6,211 bases of DNA from assembly GCA_016928125.1 (NCBI GenBank), contig JAFGLK010000494.1, positions 1-6,211 on the forward strand. Reading direction: 5' to 3'. Positions 1 through 5,314 of the stretch are shown in pieces. A program made the translations under genes and the position numbers. This stretch comes from Anaerolineae bacterium (lineage in GTDB: Bacteria; Chloroflexota; Anaerolineae; UBA1429). Numbering within the stretch: position 1 is the stretch's first letter; every line of letters starts with the position of its first letter. A model generated the notes under the pieces. That model did no database searches. It saw only the letters and a program-made list of their open reading frames with translations, and was not told the DNA's origin.

Positions 1-213
1 CCCATGGTGGAGGACAAGCGTCAGCGCATCATCCTGCAGGGCGACGTCCCCAGCCCAGCCAATCCTCCCAAAGGCTGCAACTTTTCCACGCGCTGTCCCT
101 ATGCGGTGGATGTCTGCAGAGAGCAGGACCCAATCTGGCGCGAGATAGAAGACGGGCACTGGGTGGCTTGCCACCGCGTGGAGGAACTCTCGGGCGTCAG
201 CTCACCCAACTAG
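1..213 (+). CDS. Oligopeptide/dipeptide ABC transporter ATP-binding protein, C-terminal end (5' truncated)
   Basis: Only the last 70 residues are present; the frame is open to the left edge, so the ATG at position 4 is internal. The fragment is the oligo_HPY extension that follows the nucleotide-binding domain in OppD/OppF/DppD/DppF: a [10 protein letters not shown] segment (visible residues 14-23), then [10 protein letters not shown], a third cysteine, and a closing GHWVACH. The four cysteines have spacing C-x5-C-x6-C-x17-C (C26, C32, C39, C57). Some OppD/DppD structures carry an iron-sulfur cluster on equivalent cysteines; whether this protein does is inference. It would energise peptide import from the cytoplasmic face of the membrane. 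Walker and signature motifs lie outside the window, so OppD-type and OppF-type cannot be separated. It is probably the last gene of a rightward transporter operon, since the next genes run the other way. Confidence 0.93.
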   Translation, partial: PMVEDKRQRIILQGDVPSPANPPKGCNFSTRCPYAVDVCREQDPIWREIEDGHWVACHRVEELSGVSSPN

Positions 214-238
214 GTCGAGTGCTCACCAGCAATCCCGC

Positions 239-282
239 AAAAAAGACAGATCGCGAGCGTCCACCGGACCCTCGCGATCTGT
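239..282 (-). terminator. Intrinsic terminator of the sigma-factor operon
   Basis: A perfect 12-bp inverted repeat (ACAGATCGCGAG at 246-257 against CTCGCGATCTGT at 271-282) encloses 13 bases. These can extend the stem by GTCC/GGAC (259-262 with 266-269) after one C-C mismatch. Read leftward, the stem is followed by one C and then six T (A at 239-244 on the plus strand). This is the classic layout of a rho-independent terminator, 12 bp after the stop codon at 295. Read rightward the hairpin has no T-tract, so it would be at best a weak stop for the transporter gene ending at 213. Confidence 0.9.
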
Positions 283-294
283 GCGTGCCTGGCT

Positions 295-651
295 CTAGCG
301 TTCGGCGTGGGCCCAGTATCCTCGCAAGATGAAGACCAACGCCGTGATGGTGGCCGCCAAAAGGCCCGCCGAAAGGCCCAGGATGATGCCTTGGCGCGCC
401 AGGCGGGGATGCTCGATGGCCAGGCCGCTCACGCGCTGCTGCGCAGCCAGGGTCAGGTTGTCGCGCAGATGGCTGCGAAAGCTGGTCGAGGGATGCACCT
501 GATGCAGCGCTCCCCCCACGGCCGACTCGAGTTGATCCAACTCATCGGCCTCGATGCGCACAATGCCCAAAGCGCGCAGATTGTGGAACAGACGTCTGCG
601 ATAGCGTTCGCCACGTGAGATAGGGCGAGACGTCTCTTGCTCTGCCATCAT
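295..651 (-). CDS. Small single-pass membrane protein, candidate anti-sigma factor
   Basis: The product is 118 residues. An arginine-rich N-terminal part (RGERYRRRLFHNL, 13-25) is followed by a helical stretch with PSTSFRSHLRDNL (54-66), resembling the 'P..FR..LR..L' pattern found near membrane anchors of actinobacterial and Chloroflexota anti-sigma-like proteins. One strongly hydrophobic segment (about 88-109, GIILGLSAGLLAATITALVFIL without charges) is followed by only nine residues. The start codon overlaps the sigma stop as ATGA; a second ATG follows directly (ATGATG), so either could be used. Co-translation with an ECF-like sigma factor is the main reason to propose an anti-sigma role. 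No zinc-binding HxxxCxxC anti-sigma motif is present and there is no extracytoplasmic sensor domain. It could instead be an unrelated membrane protein of unknown function. Confidence 0.8.
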   Translation of the reverse strand: MMAEQETSRPISRGERYRRRLFHNLRALGIVRIEADELDQLESAVGGALHQVHPSTSFRSHLRDNLTLAAQQRVSGLAIEHPRLARQGIILGLSAGLLAATITALVFILRGYWAHAER

Positions 652-1205
652 TCGATCTTCAGACCTTTCTTCTGCAATTCTTGGCGAATCTGCAGCAACG
701 TGCGGTGATAGAGAGACTTGATGGCCCCCTCGCTACGGCCCAGGATTCTGCCGATGGCGGCGTTCGACAATCCTTCGGTGAACTTGAGCACCAACAGCTC
801 TTGTCGGACCGGATCGATTTCGTGAATCGCCTCGAGCAGCATCTTGGCTTGGTCCTGGGTCTCCGCTAGAGCTTCAGGGTGAGCGCCCGACTGGCTCTGG
901 GCGCTCACCTCATCCAGTGTGACCACGGGCCTCCGCCCGCGATCTCGATGGAAATTCGCGACCAGGTTGTGCGCGATGCGGTAGAGCCAAGCCGAGAAAG
1001 GCAGTCCCTTGTCCTCGTAGCTCGGCAGGTGCGATAGCGCCCGATAGAATACGCGGGAGGTCAGATCCTCGGCGTCATGCACATTGCCCACGCGGTGGTA
1101 GATATAGCTGTAGATCCGATCGACGTAGGCTTCGTATAGCTCTCCGAATGCGCTAGAGTCCTCCTGCGCGGCCCTGATCAGGGCGCTCTCGTCAAGATCT
1201 GGCAT
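648..1205 (-). CDS. ECF-like sigma-70 family RNA polymerase sigma factor
   Basis: The 185-residue product has the two-domain layout of group 4 sigma factors. Region 2 spans about 16-90 and includes DAEDLTSRVFYRAL (44-57, core-binding region 2.2) and PFSAWLYRIAHNLVANFHR (69-87, the region 2.3/2.4 helix that melts and reads the -10 element). A linker of about 30 residues leads to region 4 (122-178), with the -35-reading helix-turn-helix LSNAAIGRILGRSEGAIKSL (146-165). The length is normal for the family. The ATG at 1205 is preceded by AAGGAG (1216-1211) with a five-base spacer, which fixes the start. It would direct RNA polymerase to a small regulon in the cytoplasm. The downstream membrane protein, overlapping by four bases, is the probable partner that controls it. 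Which ECF group it belongs to and which signal it answers cannot be told from here. Confidence 0.95.
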   Translation of the reverse strand: MPDLDESALIRAAQEDSSAFGELYEAYVDRIYSYIYHRVGNVHDAEDLTSRVFYRALSHLPSYEDKGLPFSAWLYRIAHNLVANFHRDRGRRPVVTLDEVSAQSQSGAHPEALAETQDQAKMLLEAIHEIDPVRQELLVLKFTEGLSNAAIGRILGRSEGAIKSLYHRTLLQIRQELQKKGLKIE

Positions 1206-1210
1206 TGGGG

Positions 1211-1230
1211 CTCCTTGAGGCTCGCGCCTC
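1211..1230 (-). promoter_or_regulatory. Sigma-gene ribosome-binding site abutted by a GNRA-loop hairpin
   Basis: On the minus strand GAGGC (1230-1226), loop GCGA (1225-1222) and GCCTC (1221-1217) form a five-pair stem with a GNRA tetraloop. The Shine-Dalgarno AAGGAG (1216-1211) follows immediately, with no gap. Five bases later comes the ATG at 1205. The site decides the start codon. A stable small hairpin touching the SD could set translation efficiency; that effect is inference. Confidence 0.6.
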
Positions 1231-1301
1231 CCATCGAATGTAACACCACACCTGAAATGAGGTTGCGAGCCGCGCCGAATCGCTTGAGAGGCCTGGCTCG
1301 C
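1219..1301 (-). other. Three complementary 7-mers in the sigma leader (possible alternative pairing)
   Basis: On the minus strand GCGAGCC occurs at 1301-1295, its exact complement GGCTCGC at 1271-1265, and GCGAGCC again at 1225-1219. The middle copy can pair with the first (23-base loop) or with the last, but not both. The last copy is also part of the small hairpin that ends two bases after it, against the SD. Flanking bases do not extend either pairing. The elements are directly visible; a switching function is inference, and GC-rich 7-mers recur by chance in such DNA. Confidence 0.35.
1237..1245 (-). promoter_or_regulatory. Weak candidate extended -10 element, proximal sigma-operon promoter
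   Basis: The minus strand reads TGTTACATT, that is TG-N-TACATT, matching four of six bases of TATAAT plus the extended-10 TG. A start near 1230 would give a leader of about 25 bases consisting of only the small hairpin and SD. No convincing -35 hexamer stands at the right distance, so this is tentative. Confidence 0.25.
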
Positions 1302-1327
1302 GGTCGGATCTGGTCGAAGACATAATC

Positions 1328-1355
1328 AGTCTATGGGGAATGGGAAGCGTGTCAA
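1328..1355 (-). promoter_or_regulatory. Candidate sigma-70 promoter for the sigma-factor operon
   Basis: On the minus strand a perfect -35 TTGACA (1355-1350) is followed by a 16-base spacer and TAGACT (1333-1328, four of six matches to TATAAT). Transcription would begin near 1321 and give a leader of about 115 bases that contains all three complementary 7-mers. The position, divergent from the rightward promoter about 45 bp away, fits the gene layout. I see no sign of an autoregulatory ECF promoter that I could state with confidence. Confidence 0.5.
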
Positions 1356-1399
1356 AGCGCACTTGCCGCTGAGACGGGTGGTTGGAGCGACAGCTCGCT

Positions 1400-1428
1400 T
1401 TGGCACAGAGATTGCGGAAGGGTATAAT
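1400..1428 (+). promoter_or_regulatory. Near-consensus sigma-70 promoter of the metallophosphoesterase gene
   Basis: TTGGCA (1400-1405) is one mismatch from TTGACA; after exactly 17 bases comes a perfect TATAAT (1423-1428). Transcription should begin near 1435, leaving a leader of about 30 bases before the ATG at 1465. This argues against the in-frame ATG at 1333, which would lie upstream of the promoter. Confidence 0.85.
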
Positions 1429-1464
1429 GTGCGTGCGGCCCCTGTTCTCAGCGTCGGGATTCCT

Positions 1465-2133
1465 ATGAAAATACTGACTGTCAGCGACACTGTGGTCGAC
1501 CTTATCCATAGCCCCATGCTTGCCCAGCGCTTCTCGGATGTGGACTGTATTCTGGGATGTGGGGATCTGAACTACTCCTACATGGAGTACATCGTTACGA
1601 TTTTGGGCAAGCCATTCTACTTTGTGTACGGCAATCATGCTCAGCATGTGCTGATTACGGAGCACGGGCCAGTCTCGGTGGAGCCCCGTGGATGCATCAA
1701 CATCCACAGGCGAGTGATCCATCACAATGGATTGCTGGTTGCGGGGCTCGAGGGATCCATGCTGTATAACCATGGGCCTCATCAGTATAGCGAGCGAGAG
1801 ATGGCCTGGCAGGCTACGTTGCTGGCCCCCAGGCTTCTCTGGAACACCTGGCGCTACGGTCGACCGCTCGATATCTTGATCACCCACGCGGCCCCGCTGG
1901 GCATTCATGACGGCCAGGATCAATGCCATCGTGGCTTTGCGACGTTTCTGCGTTTCATGGATCGCTACAAGCCGCTCTACCTCATCCATGGACACATGCA
2001 TCTCTATCGGCGCGATGCCCAGCGTGTGAGCCAATATGGTGACACTACGGTGATCAATTCCTTTGGCTACCAGATCATCGAGATCGATGAGGACCTGCTG
2101 GCCGCCAGGCGCTCGGGATCGCGGGTACGATGA
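1465..2133 (+). CDS. Calcineurin-like metallophosphoesterase
   Basis: The 222-residue product has the ordered metallophosphoesterase blocks: ILTVSD (3-8), GCGDLNYSYMEYI (31-43), VYGNHA (54-59), ITHAAP (139-144) and HGHMH (175-179). Such enzymes bind two metal ions and cleave phosphomono- or phosphodiesters; this one has no signal peptide and should be cytoplasmic. The first block lacks the usual histidine of D-x-H (it reads SDTV), and the third reads GNHA rather than GNHD/E. A subfamily with 'SDE..' style first motifs exists, so loss of the first histidine need not mean loss of activity. The frame extends back to an ATG at 1333, but MKILTVSD is the natural beginning of the fold and the promoter at 1400-1428 lies between the two; the SD for 1465 is weak (GGGA, 1456-1459). 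The substrate is unknown. It starts divergently from the sigma operon. Confidence 0.9.
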   Translation: MKILTVSDTVVDLIHSPMLAQRFSDVDCILGCGDLNYSYMEYIVTILGKPFYFVYGNHAQHVLITEHGPVSVEPRGCINIHRRVIHHNGLLVAGLEGSMLYNHGPHQYSEREMAWQATLLAPRLLWNTWRYGRPLDILITHAAPLGIHDGQDQCHRGFATFLRFMDRYKPLYLIHGHMHLYRRDAQRVSQYGDTTVINSFGYQIIEIDEDLLAARRSGSRVR

Positions 2134-2148
2134 GGTAGCTGCACATCC

Positions 2149-2170
2149 GAACTCCGCCCAGGGGGAGCTC
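2149..2170 (+). other. Stem-loop in the gap after the metallophosphoesterase gene
   Basis: GAACTCC (2149-2155) faces GGAGCTC (2164-2170) with six of seven pairs and an eight-base loop. No T-tract follows, so it is not a standard terminator. It stands 16 bases after the stop at 2133, within the 111-bp gap before the M20 gene. No convincing promoter is visible in that gap, so the M20 gene may be read from the upstream promoter. Confidence 0.2.
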
Positions 2171-2232
2171 GCCCGCATTGCTGTGGCAAGCGTGCACACT
2201 TTGCCTTGGCTCGCATGGTTGAATCTTCACAG

Positions 2233-2239
2233 AAAGGGG
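2233..2239 (+). promoter_or_regulatory. Ribosome-binding site that decides the M20 gene start
   Basis: AAAGGGG stands five bases before the ATG at 2245. The same frame reaches a TTG at 2206 and an ATG at 2215, but neither has a comparable SD, and the intervening residues do not look like part of the M20 fold. Confidence 0.6.
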
Positions 2240-2244
2240 CCTCG

Positions 2245-3444
2245 ATGCCAGACACGCGCTGGCGCTCTCTCGCTGAGAGCTCACGCGAACGGATCGTAGA
2301 CTTTGGGGAGCGCTTGTTGAGGGCGCCCAGCCTCTCGAGTCAGGAAGGGCAAGCGGCGGATTTGGTCGCCCGAGAGATGCGTCGCCTCGGCTATGATGCG
2401 GTGCACGTCGACGAGGCGGGCAACGTGGTCGGGAAGCTGAGCGGAGGCGGCGGGCGGTCAACCATGCTGCACGCCCACATGGATGTGGTCGATCCGGGAG
2501 ACCCGGCGGACTGGACCCATCCCCCCTTCTCTGGGCAGCGGGCCGAGGGACACCTGTGGGCCCGTGGCGCTAGCGATGACAAAGGCTGTGTGGTGGCTCA
2601 GGTCTATGCAGGGGGGCTGCTGCGTGAGGCGGGAATCCAGCCGCCCGGCGACGTGTACGTTGTGGCCGTGGTCAACGAGGAGACCGGTGGGGCGGGCACC
2701 CGTCATCTCCTGCGCTATCTGCGCCCGGATGTGGCTATCATCGGGGAGCCTTCAGGCAACACCATCCGACGTGGTCACCGGGGCCGCTTTGAGTTCATCA
2801 TCACATGGCACGGTCGATCGGCGCACGCCAGCGCGCCAGAGCGCGGCGTGAACCCCCATTTCTCCATGGCGCGCTTTCTTCTCGCTCTGCGCGACACGCC
2901 TCTCATGCAAGAGCCGGTCTTTGGCGGGACCACCGTTGTGCCCACCCTCTCCTACGTCGACCAGACCAGCAGCAACGTCATCCCCGCCCAGGCGAGCGTG
3001 CACCTGGATTGGCGCAATGCACCTGGCGAGACGCTGGAGGATGCAGACTCGATCCTGCGCGGGGTGCTGGCCCGCACCGTAGATCCCGATGTGCGCGTCG
3101 AGCTGCATGTGCGCAGCCATACCGTCACCACGTATACAGGCCACCAAGAGCGTGTTCAACATGATGTGGGCTCTTTTCTGCTTGACCTGAAAGATCCGCT
3201 GCTGCGAGCCGCACACCAGGCTGTGGAGGACGCTTTGGAGCGCCCTGTAGAGCTCGGTGTGTGGACCTTTTGTACCGACGGCGGCTTTGTATATGCGGCG
3301 GGGGTGCCCTGCATCGGCTTTGGGCCGGGCGAGGAAACCATGGCCCATGTGAGGGACGAGCGCATCGAGGTGAACCAGCTCGTGGAGGCGGTGGCGGGCT
3401 ATATGGCGCTCGCGTGTCGCATGGGCGACCCCTCTTTGTACTGA
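2245..3444 (+). CDS. M20 family metallopeptidase/deacylase, YgeY-like
   Basis: The 399-residue product is full length for M20 enzymes (ArgE/DapE/YgeY type), which use two zinc ions to hydrolyse an amide bond of small peptides or N-acyl amino acids in the cytoplasm. The metal and catalytic set is complete: HAHMD (H78, D80), GASDDKG (bridging D111), NEETGG (E145 general base, E146), IGEPS (E168) and a late MAHV (H368). The lid/dimerisation domain lies roughly at 175-290, with GRSAHASAPERG (190-201). The RRGHRGR segment and the WTFCTDGG...GFGPG end closely resemble YgeY, the hydrolase tied to selenium-associated purine genes in enterobacteria. None of those partners is present here, so that pathway should not be assumed. 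The gene follows the metallophosphoesterase on the same strand after 111 bp. Confidence 0.93.
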   Translation: MPDTRWRSLAESSRERIVDFGERLLRAPSLSSQEGQAADLVAREMRRLGYDAVHVDEAGNVVGKLSGGGGRSTMLHAHMDVVDPGDPADWTHPPFSGQRAEGHLWARGASDDKGCVVAQVYAGGLLREAGIQPPGDVYVVAVVNEETGGAGTRHLLRYLRPDVAIIGEPSGNTIRRGHRGRFEFIITWHGRSAHASAPERGVNPHFSMARFLLALRDTPLMQEPVFGGTTVVPTLSYVDQTSSNVIPAQASVHLDWRNAPGETLEDADSILRGVLARTVDPDVRVELHVRSHTVTTYTGHQERVQHDVGSFLLDLKDPLLRAAHQAVEDALERPVELGVWTFCTDGGFVYAAGVPCIGFGPGEETMAHVRDERIEVNQLVEAVAGYMALACRMGDPSLY

Positions 3445-3673
3445 ACGGGCCGTTGTGAGAAGTCCTTGGCTTCCGCTCGATGGAGAGGACGCGTGCGGCC
3501 TGTGTTGTGACTTGGGCCAGGCCTTGATCGTCTGCATAGACAGTCGGGCCACCCACGGTATCCGCCTGCGCCGCATTGAGACAGACCAGGCTGCTTGGCA
3601 TGATGCGATGGCCCTCGCTATGTAGCAGCGCCTCGGCCTGGCTCGAGCGGATGCCAGTGTAGACAGAGGAGGA
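3445..3673 (-). pseudogene. Possible gene relic in a 236-bp gap; not recognised
   Basis: No complete gene is evident between the M20 stop (3444) and the next start (3681). The minus-strand frame is open from a stop at 3676-3674 leftward into the M20 gene, and its translation outside that gene looks protein-like, for example MPSSLVCLNAAQADTVGG (from 3601) and VYADDQGLAQVTTQAARVL. The plus-strand frame in the same register is also open, from before 3446 to a TAG at 3623-3625, so direction is uncertain; I prefer minus on residue composition. There is no good SD before the ATG at 3601. The frame has no sensible end of its own: it continues as proline/arginine-rich antisense of the M20 gene. I do not recognise the family. 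A weak TTGGCA-like -35 (3595-3600) with a poor -10 might serve the next gene. Confidence 0.2.
3665..3672 (+). promoter_or_regulatory. Strong ribosome-binding site selecting a GTG start
   Basis: AGAGGAGG, containing the full AGGAGG core (3667-3672), lies eight bases before the GTG at 3681. It supports GTG as the start of the exported protein, whose reading from there gives a normal signal peptide. Confidence 0.75.
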
Positions 3674-3680
3674 TCATCGC

Positions 3681-4247
3681 GTGAACAGGAACCGTCTGGT
3701 TTGGCTCTTGCCCCTGCTGCTGACGTTGGCGTTCGGGTCCTTACTGACGCATAGCCCGTATGGAGAGCTGGCGGCCCAGGAAGATACAGGGGAGCAGGTG
3801 AGCGGCGTACCGCTCGGCACCCCACCGGCGACGCGCCCTCTAGAGCAGGCTTACCCGCCACCCTCCCCAACTTGTCCGCCTCCTGCGACGCCTGAGCCCC
3901 TATGGGTGAATCCGGTGCGGTCGCCGACAGGCTTGCTCTACCAGGTGATCACCGTCTATCTGGGGCGCGGACGCCAGGTGACCGCCAGCAGCGAAGCCGG
4001 CAGCAGCACGGCGGCGGGCCAGTTCGACAGCTCGAGCCATCCCGCCTACGTCGCCGTGCCGTTGGTGCCCGACGCCATCAACCATATCACCGTCACGGGC
4101 AAGGTCGAATACCTTCCCGGCTGTTTCTATACGCTGACGACCACCGTCGATCGTTATGGCAACCCGCTGGTGATCGAGCAGGGCGGTGAGGGGATGAGCT
4201 TTCTCCCCTTGGTCATCAAAGGCGCTCCCGAGGCCAGCAGGCGATGA
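3681..4247 (+). CDS. Exported proline-rich protein with a C-terminal LPLV motif
   Basis: The 188-residue product begins with MNRNR and a hydrophobic core (6-22), a typical signal peptide with possible cleavage near ELAA (29-32). A proline/threonine-rich linker (43-74) follows, then a domain of about 100 residues that is probably all-beta (QVITVYLGRG, YVAVPLV, HITVTGKVEY, FYTLTTTVDRYG), with cysteines at 65 and 148. It ends with FLPLVIK (174-180) and a short basic tail. The 'LPLV-hydrophobic-K/R' segment is a recurring feature of extracellular Chloroflexota proteins. I do not recognise the domain and no enzymatic motif is visible; an adhesive or surface-matrix role would be a guess. It starts at GTG behind a strong SD and shares ATGA (4244-4247) with the methyltransferase gene, suggesting one transcript and coupled translation. 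Confidence 0.85.
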   Translation: MNRNRLVWLLPLLLTLAFGSLLTHSPYGELAAQEDTGEQVSGVPLGTPPATRPLEQAYPPPSPTCPPPATPEPLWVNPVRSPTGLLYQVITVYLGRGRQVTASSEAGSSTAAGQFDSSSHPAYVAVPLVPDAINHITVTGKVEYLPGCFYTLTTTVDRYGNPLVIEQGGEGMSFLPLVIKGAPEASRR

Positions 4248-5251
4248 CCACAGAGCGCATGTCGCCCAAGCGGCGATTTCTCGCCGGCATCCTCGGCGGG
4301 CGCATCGATCGCACCCCAGTGGGGAGCCCTACCTCTGTGGCAACAGTAGCTCAGATGGAGACGCTGGGGGCCTACTTTCCCCAGGTCCATCGAGATGGCG
4401 CCGCGATGGCGCGCCTGGCCGCCGGCGCGTACGAGATCCTGGGCTACGATGCCATCATGCCGGTGTTCAGCGTGATCCAGGAGGCGGCAGCGCTGGGATG
4501 TGAGATCGACTGGGGCGGCATCGATAGCATGCCCAATGCGCTCACCGCGCCCTGGCAAGTCCCGGAGGATGTGTGCCTGCCTGCCGACTGGATTTCGCAG
4601 CCCTCTATCGTGGCGGTATTGGATGCGCTAGCCATTCTTCGGCGCGAGTATCGGCATGTCGCCCTCATCGGCAAGGTCATGGGCCCCTGGACTCTGGCTT
4701 ACCATATGCATGGGTTGCAGCCTTTTCTGATCAAGACCCTCACCGAGCCCGACACAGTGAAACGCTTTCTCGAGCGCCTCAAGGCGATCACGCTGGCCTT
4801 TGGGAAGGCCCAGATCGAGGCGGGCGCCGATCTGCTCTGTCTGGCGGACCATGCCACCGGCGATCTGGTCAGAGGCAGCATGTACCATGAGTTCCTAGAG
4901 CCCATACATCGCGAGCTCATCGCCGAGCTGGGTTGTCCTATCGTGCTACACATCTGCGGCAACACGCTGGATCGCATCGGCTATATCGCCGACGCGGGGT
5001 TTGACGCCTTTCACTTTGAGTCCAAGGTGGATGCAGCAGAGGCCGTAAGAGCAGCAGGTGGGCGCATGTCGCTGGTCGGGAATGTCAACAACCCCACCGT
5101 GCTGCTCACGGGGACGCCAGAGATGGCCCTCGAGCAGGCGCGCTATGCGATGGCATCCGGCGTTCAGGTCCTTGGTCCCGAGTGCGCCGTGCCCTTGGTG
5201 ACGCCCATCGACAATCTGCGCGCCATCCGCGCGGCGGCAGTTGAAGCTTAG
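4244..5251 (+). CDS. MtaA/CmuA-type methyltransferase (uroporphyrinogen decarboxylase fold)
   Basis: The 335-residue product is a full-length TIM barrel of the UroD/MtaA family. The opening KRRFLAGILGGRIDRTPVG (9-27) is the usual family start. The zinc ligands of corrinoid:thiol methyltransferases are present as HICGNT (H236, C238) and GPECAVP (C314), followed by the closing TPIDNLRAIRAA typical of MtaA. Family members move a methyl group between a corrinoid protein and a thiol or other acceptor; true heme-pathway UroD lacks this HxC...C set, so heme synthesis is unlikely. No corrinoid-binding protein or substrate-specific methyltransferase is in the window, so donor and acceptor are unknown. 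Translation probably starts at 4244, inside the ATGA overlap with the exported-protein gene; M6 at 4259 is an alternative that fits the usual family N-terminus about as well. Confidence 0.9.
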   Translation: MTTERMSPKRRFLAGILGGRIDRTPVGSPTSVATVAQMETLGAYFPQVHRDGAAMARLAAGAYEILGYDAIMPVFSVIQEAAALGCEIDWGGIDSMPNALTAPWQVPEDVCLPADWISQPSIVAVLDALAILRREYRHVALIGKVMGPWTLAYHMHGLQPFLIKTLTEPDTVKRFLERLKAITLAFGKAQIEAGADLLCLADHATGDLVRGSMYHEFLEPIHRELIAELGCPIVLHICGNTLDRIGYIADAGFDAFHFESKVDAAEAVRAAGGRMSLVGNVNNPTVLLTGTPEMALEQARYAMASGVQVLGPECAVPLVTPIDNLRAIRAAAVEA

Positions 5252-5272
5252 GCCTCGGCGGGCGGCCTCGGC
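5251..5272 (+). repeat. Short direct repeat just after the methyltransferase gene
   Basis: GGCCTCGGC occurs at 5251-5259 and again at 5264-5272, offset by 13 bases. The first copy begins at the last base of the stop codon. It contains GGCC palindromes but no good hairpin. It is most likely chance in GC-rich intergenic DNA. Confidence 0.4.
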
Positions 5273-5281
5273 CCATATCGC

Positions 5282-5304
5282 GGCGCGAACGCGCAGCTTG
5301 CGCC
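5282..5304. terminator. Weak stem-loop between convergent genes
   Basis: GGCGCGA (5282-5288) pairs with TTGCGCC (5298-5304), with one G-U wobble when read rightward, around a nine-base loop. It lies in the 63-bp gap between two converging stop codons, where a bidirectional terminator is expected. There is no T-tract on either side, so function as an intrinsic terminator is doubtful. Confidence 0.3.
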
Positions 5305-5314
5305 CAGCACGGGG

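Noticed and set aside
307..618. 103-codon plus-strand frame opposite the small membrane protein
   Set aside because: It is antisense to a gene that is coupled to the sigma factor by ATGA and ends just before a terminator; no SD or recognisable domain.
1217..1301. Reading the leader elements as a known riboswitch class
   Set aside because: No conserved aptamer core that I recognise is present; only the short complementary elements are visible, so no class is named.
1333..1464. 44-codon N-terminal extension of the metallophosphoesterase from the ATG at 1333
   Set aside because: It would begin upstream of the near-consensus promoter at 1400-1428, has no SD, and the family fold begins at the MKILTVSD coded from 1465.
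1192..2199. 335-codon open frame on the minus strand opposite the metallophosphoesterase gene
   Set aside because: It is antisense to a gene with clear family motifs, overlaps the sigma gene start, has no SD and shows no domain; it is open because of the GC-rich codon pattern.
2752..3870. 372-codon open frame on the minus strand opposite the M20 gene
   Set aside because: The opposite strand carries a complete set of M20 metal ligands in order; this frame also runs into the exported-protein gene and its residues are low-complexity Ala/Arg/Pro-rich.
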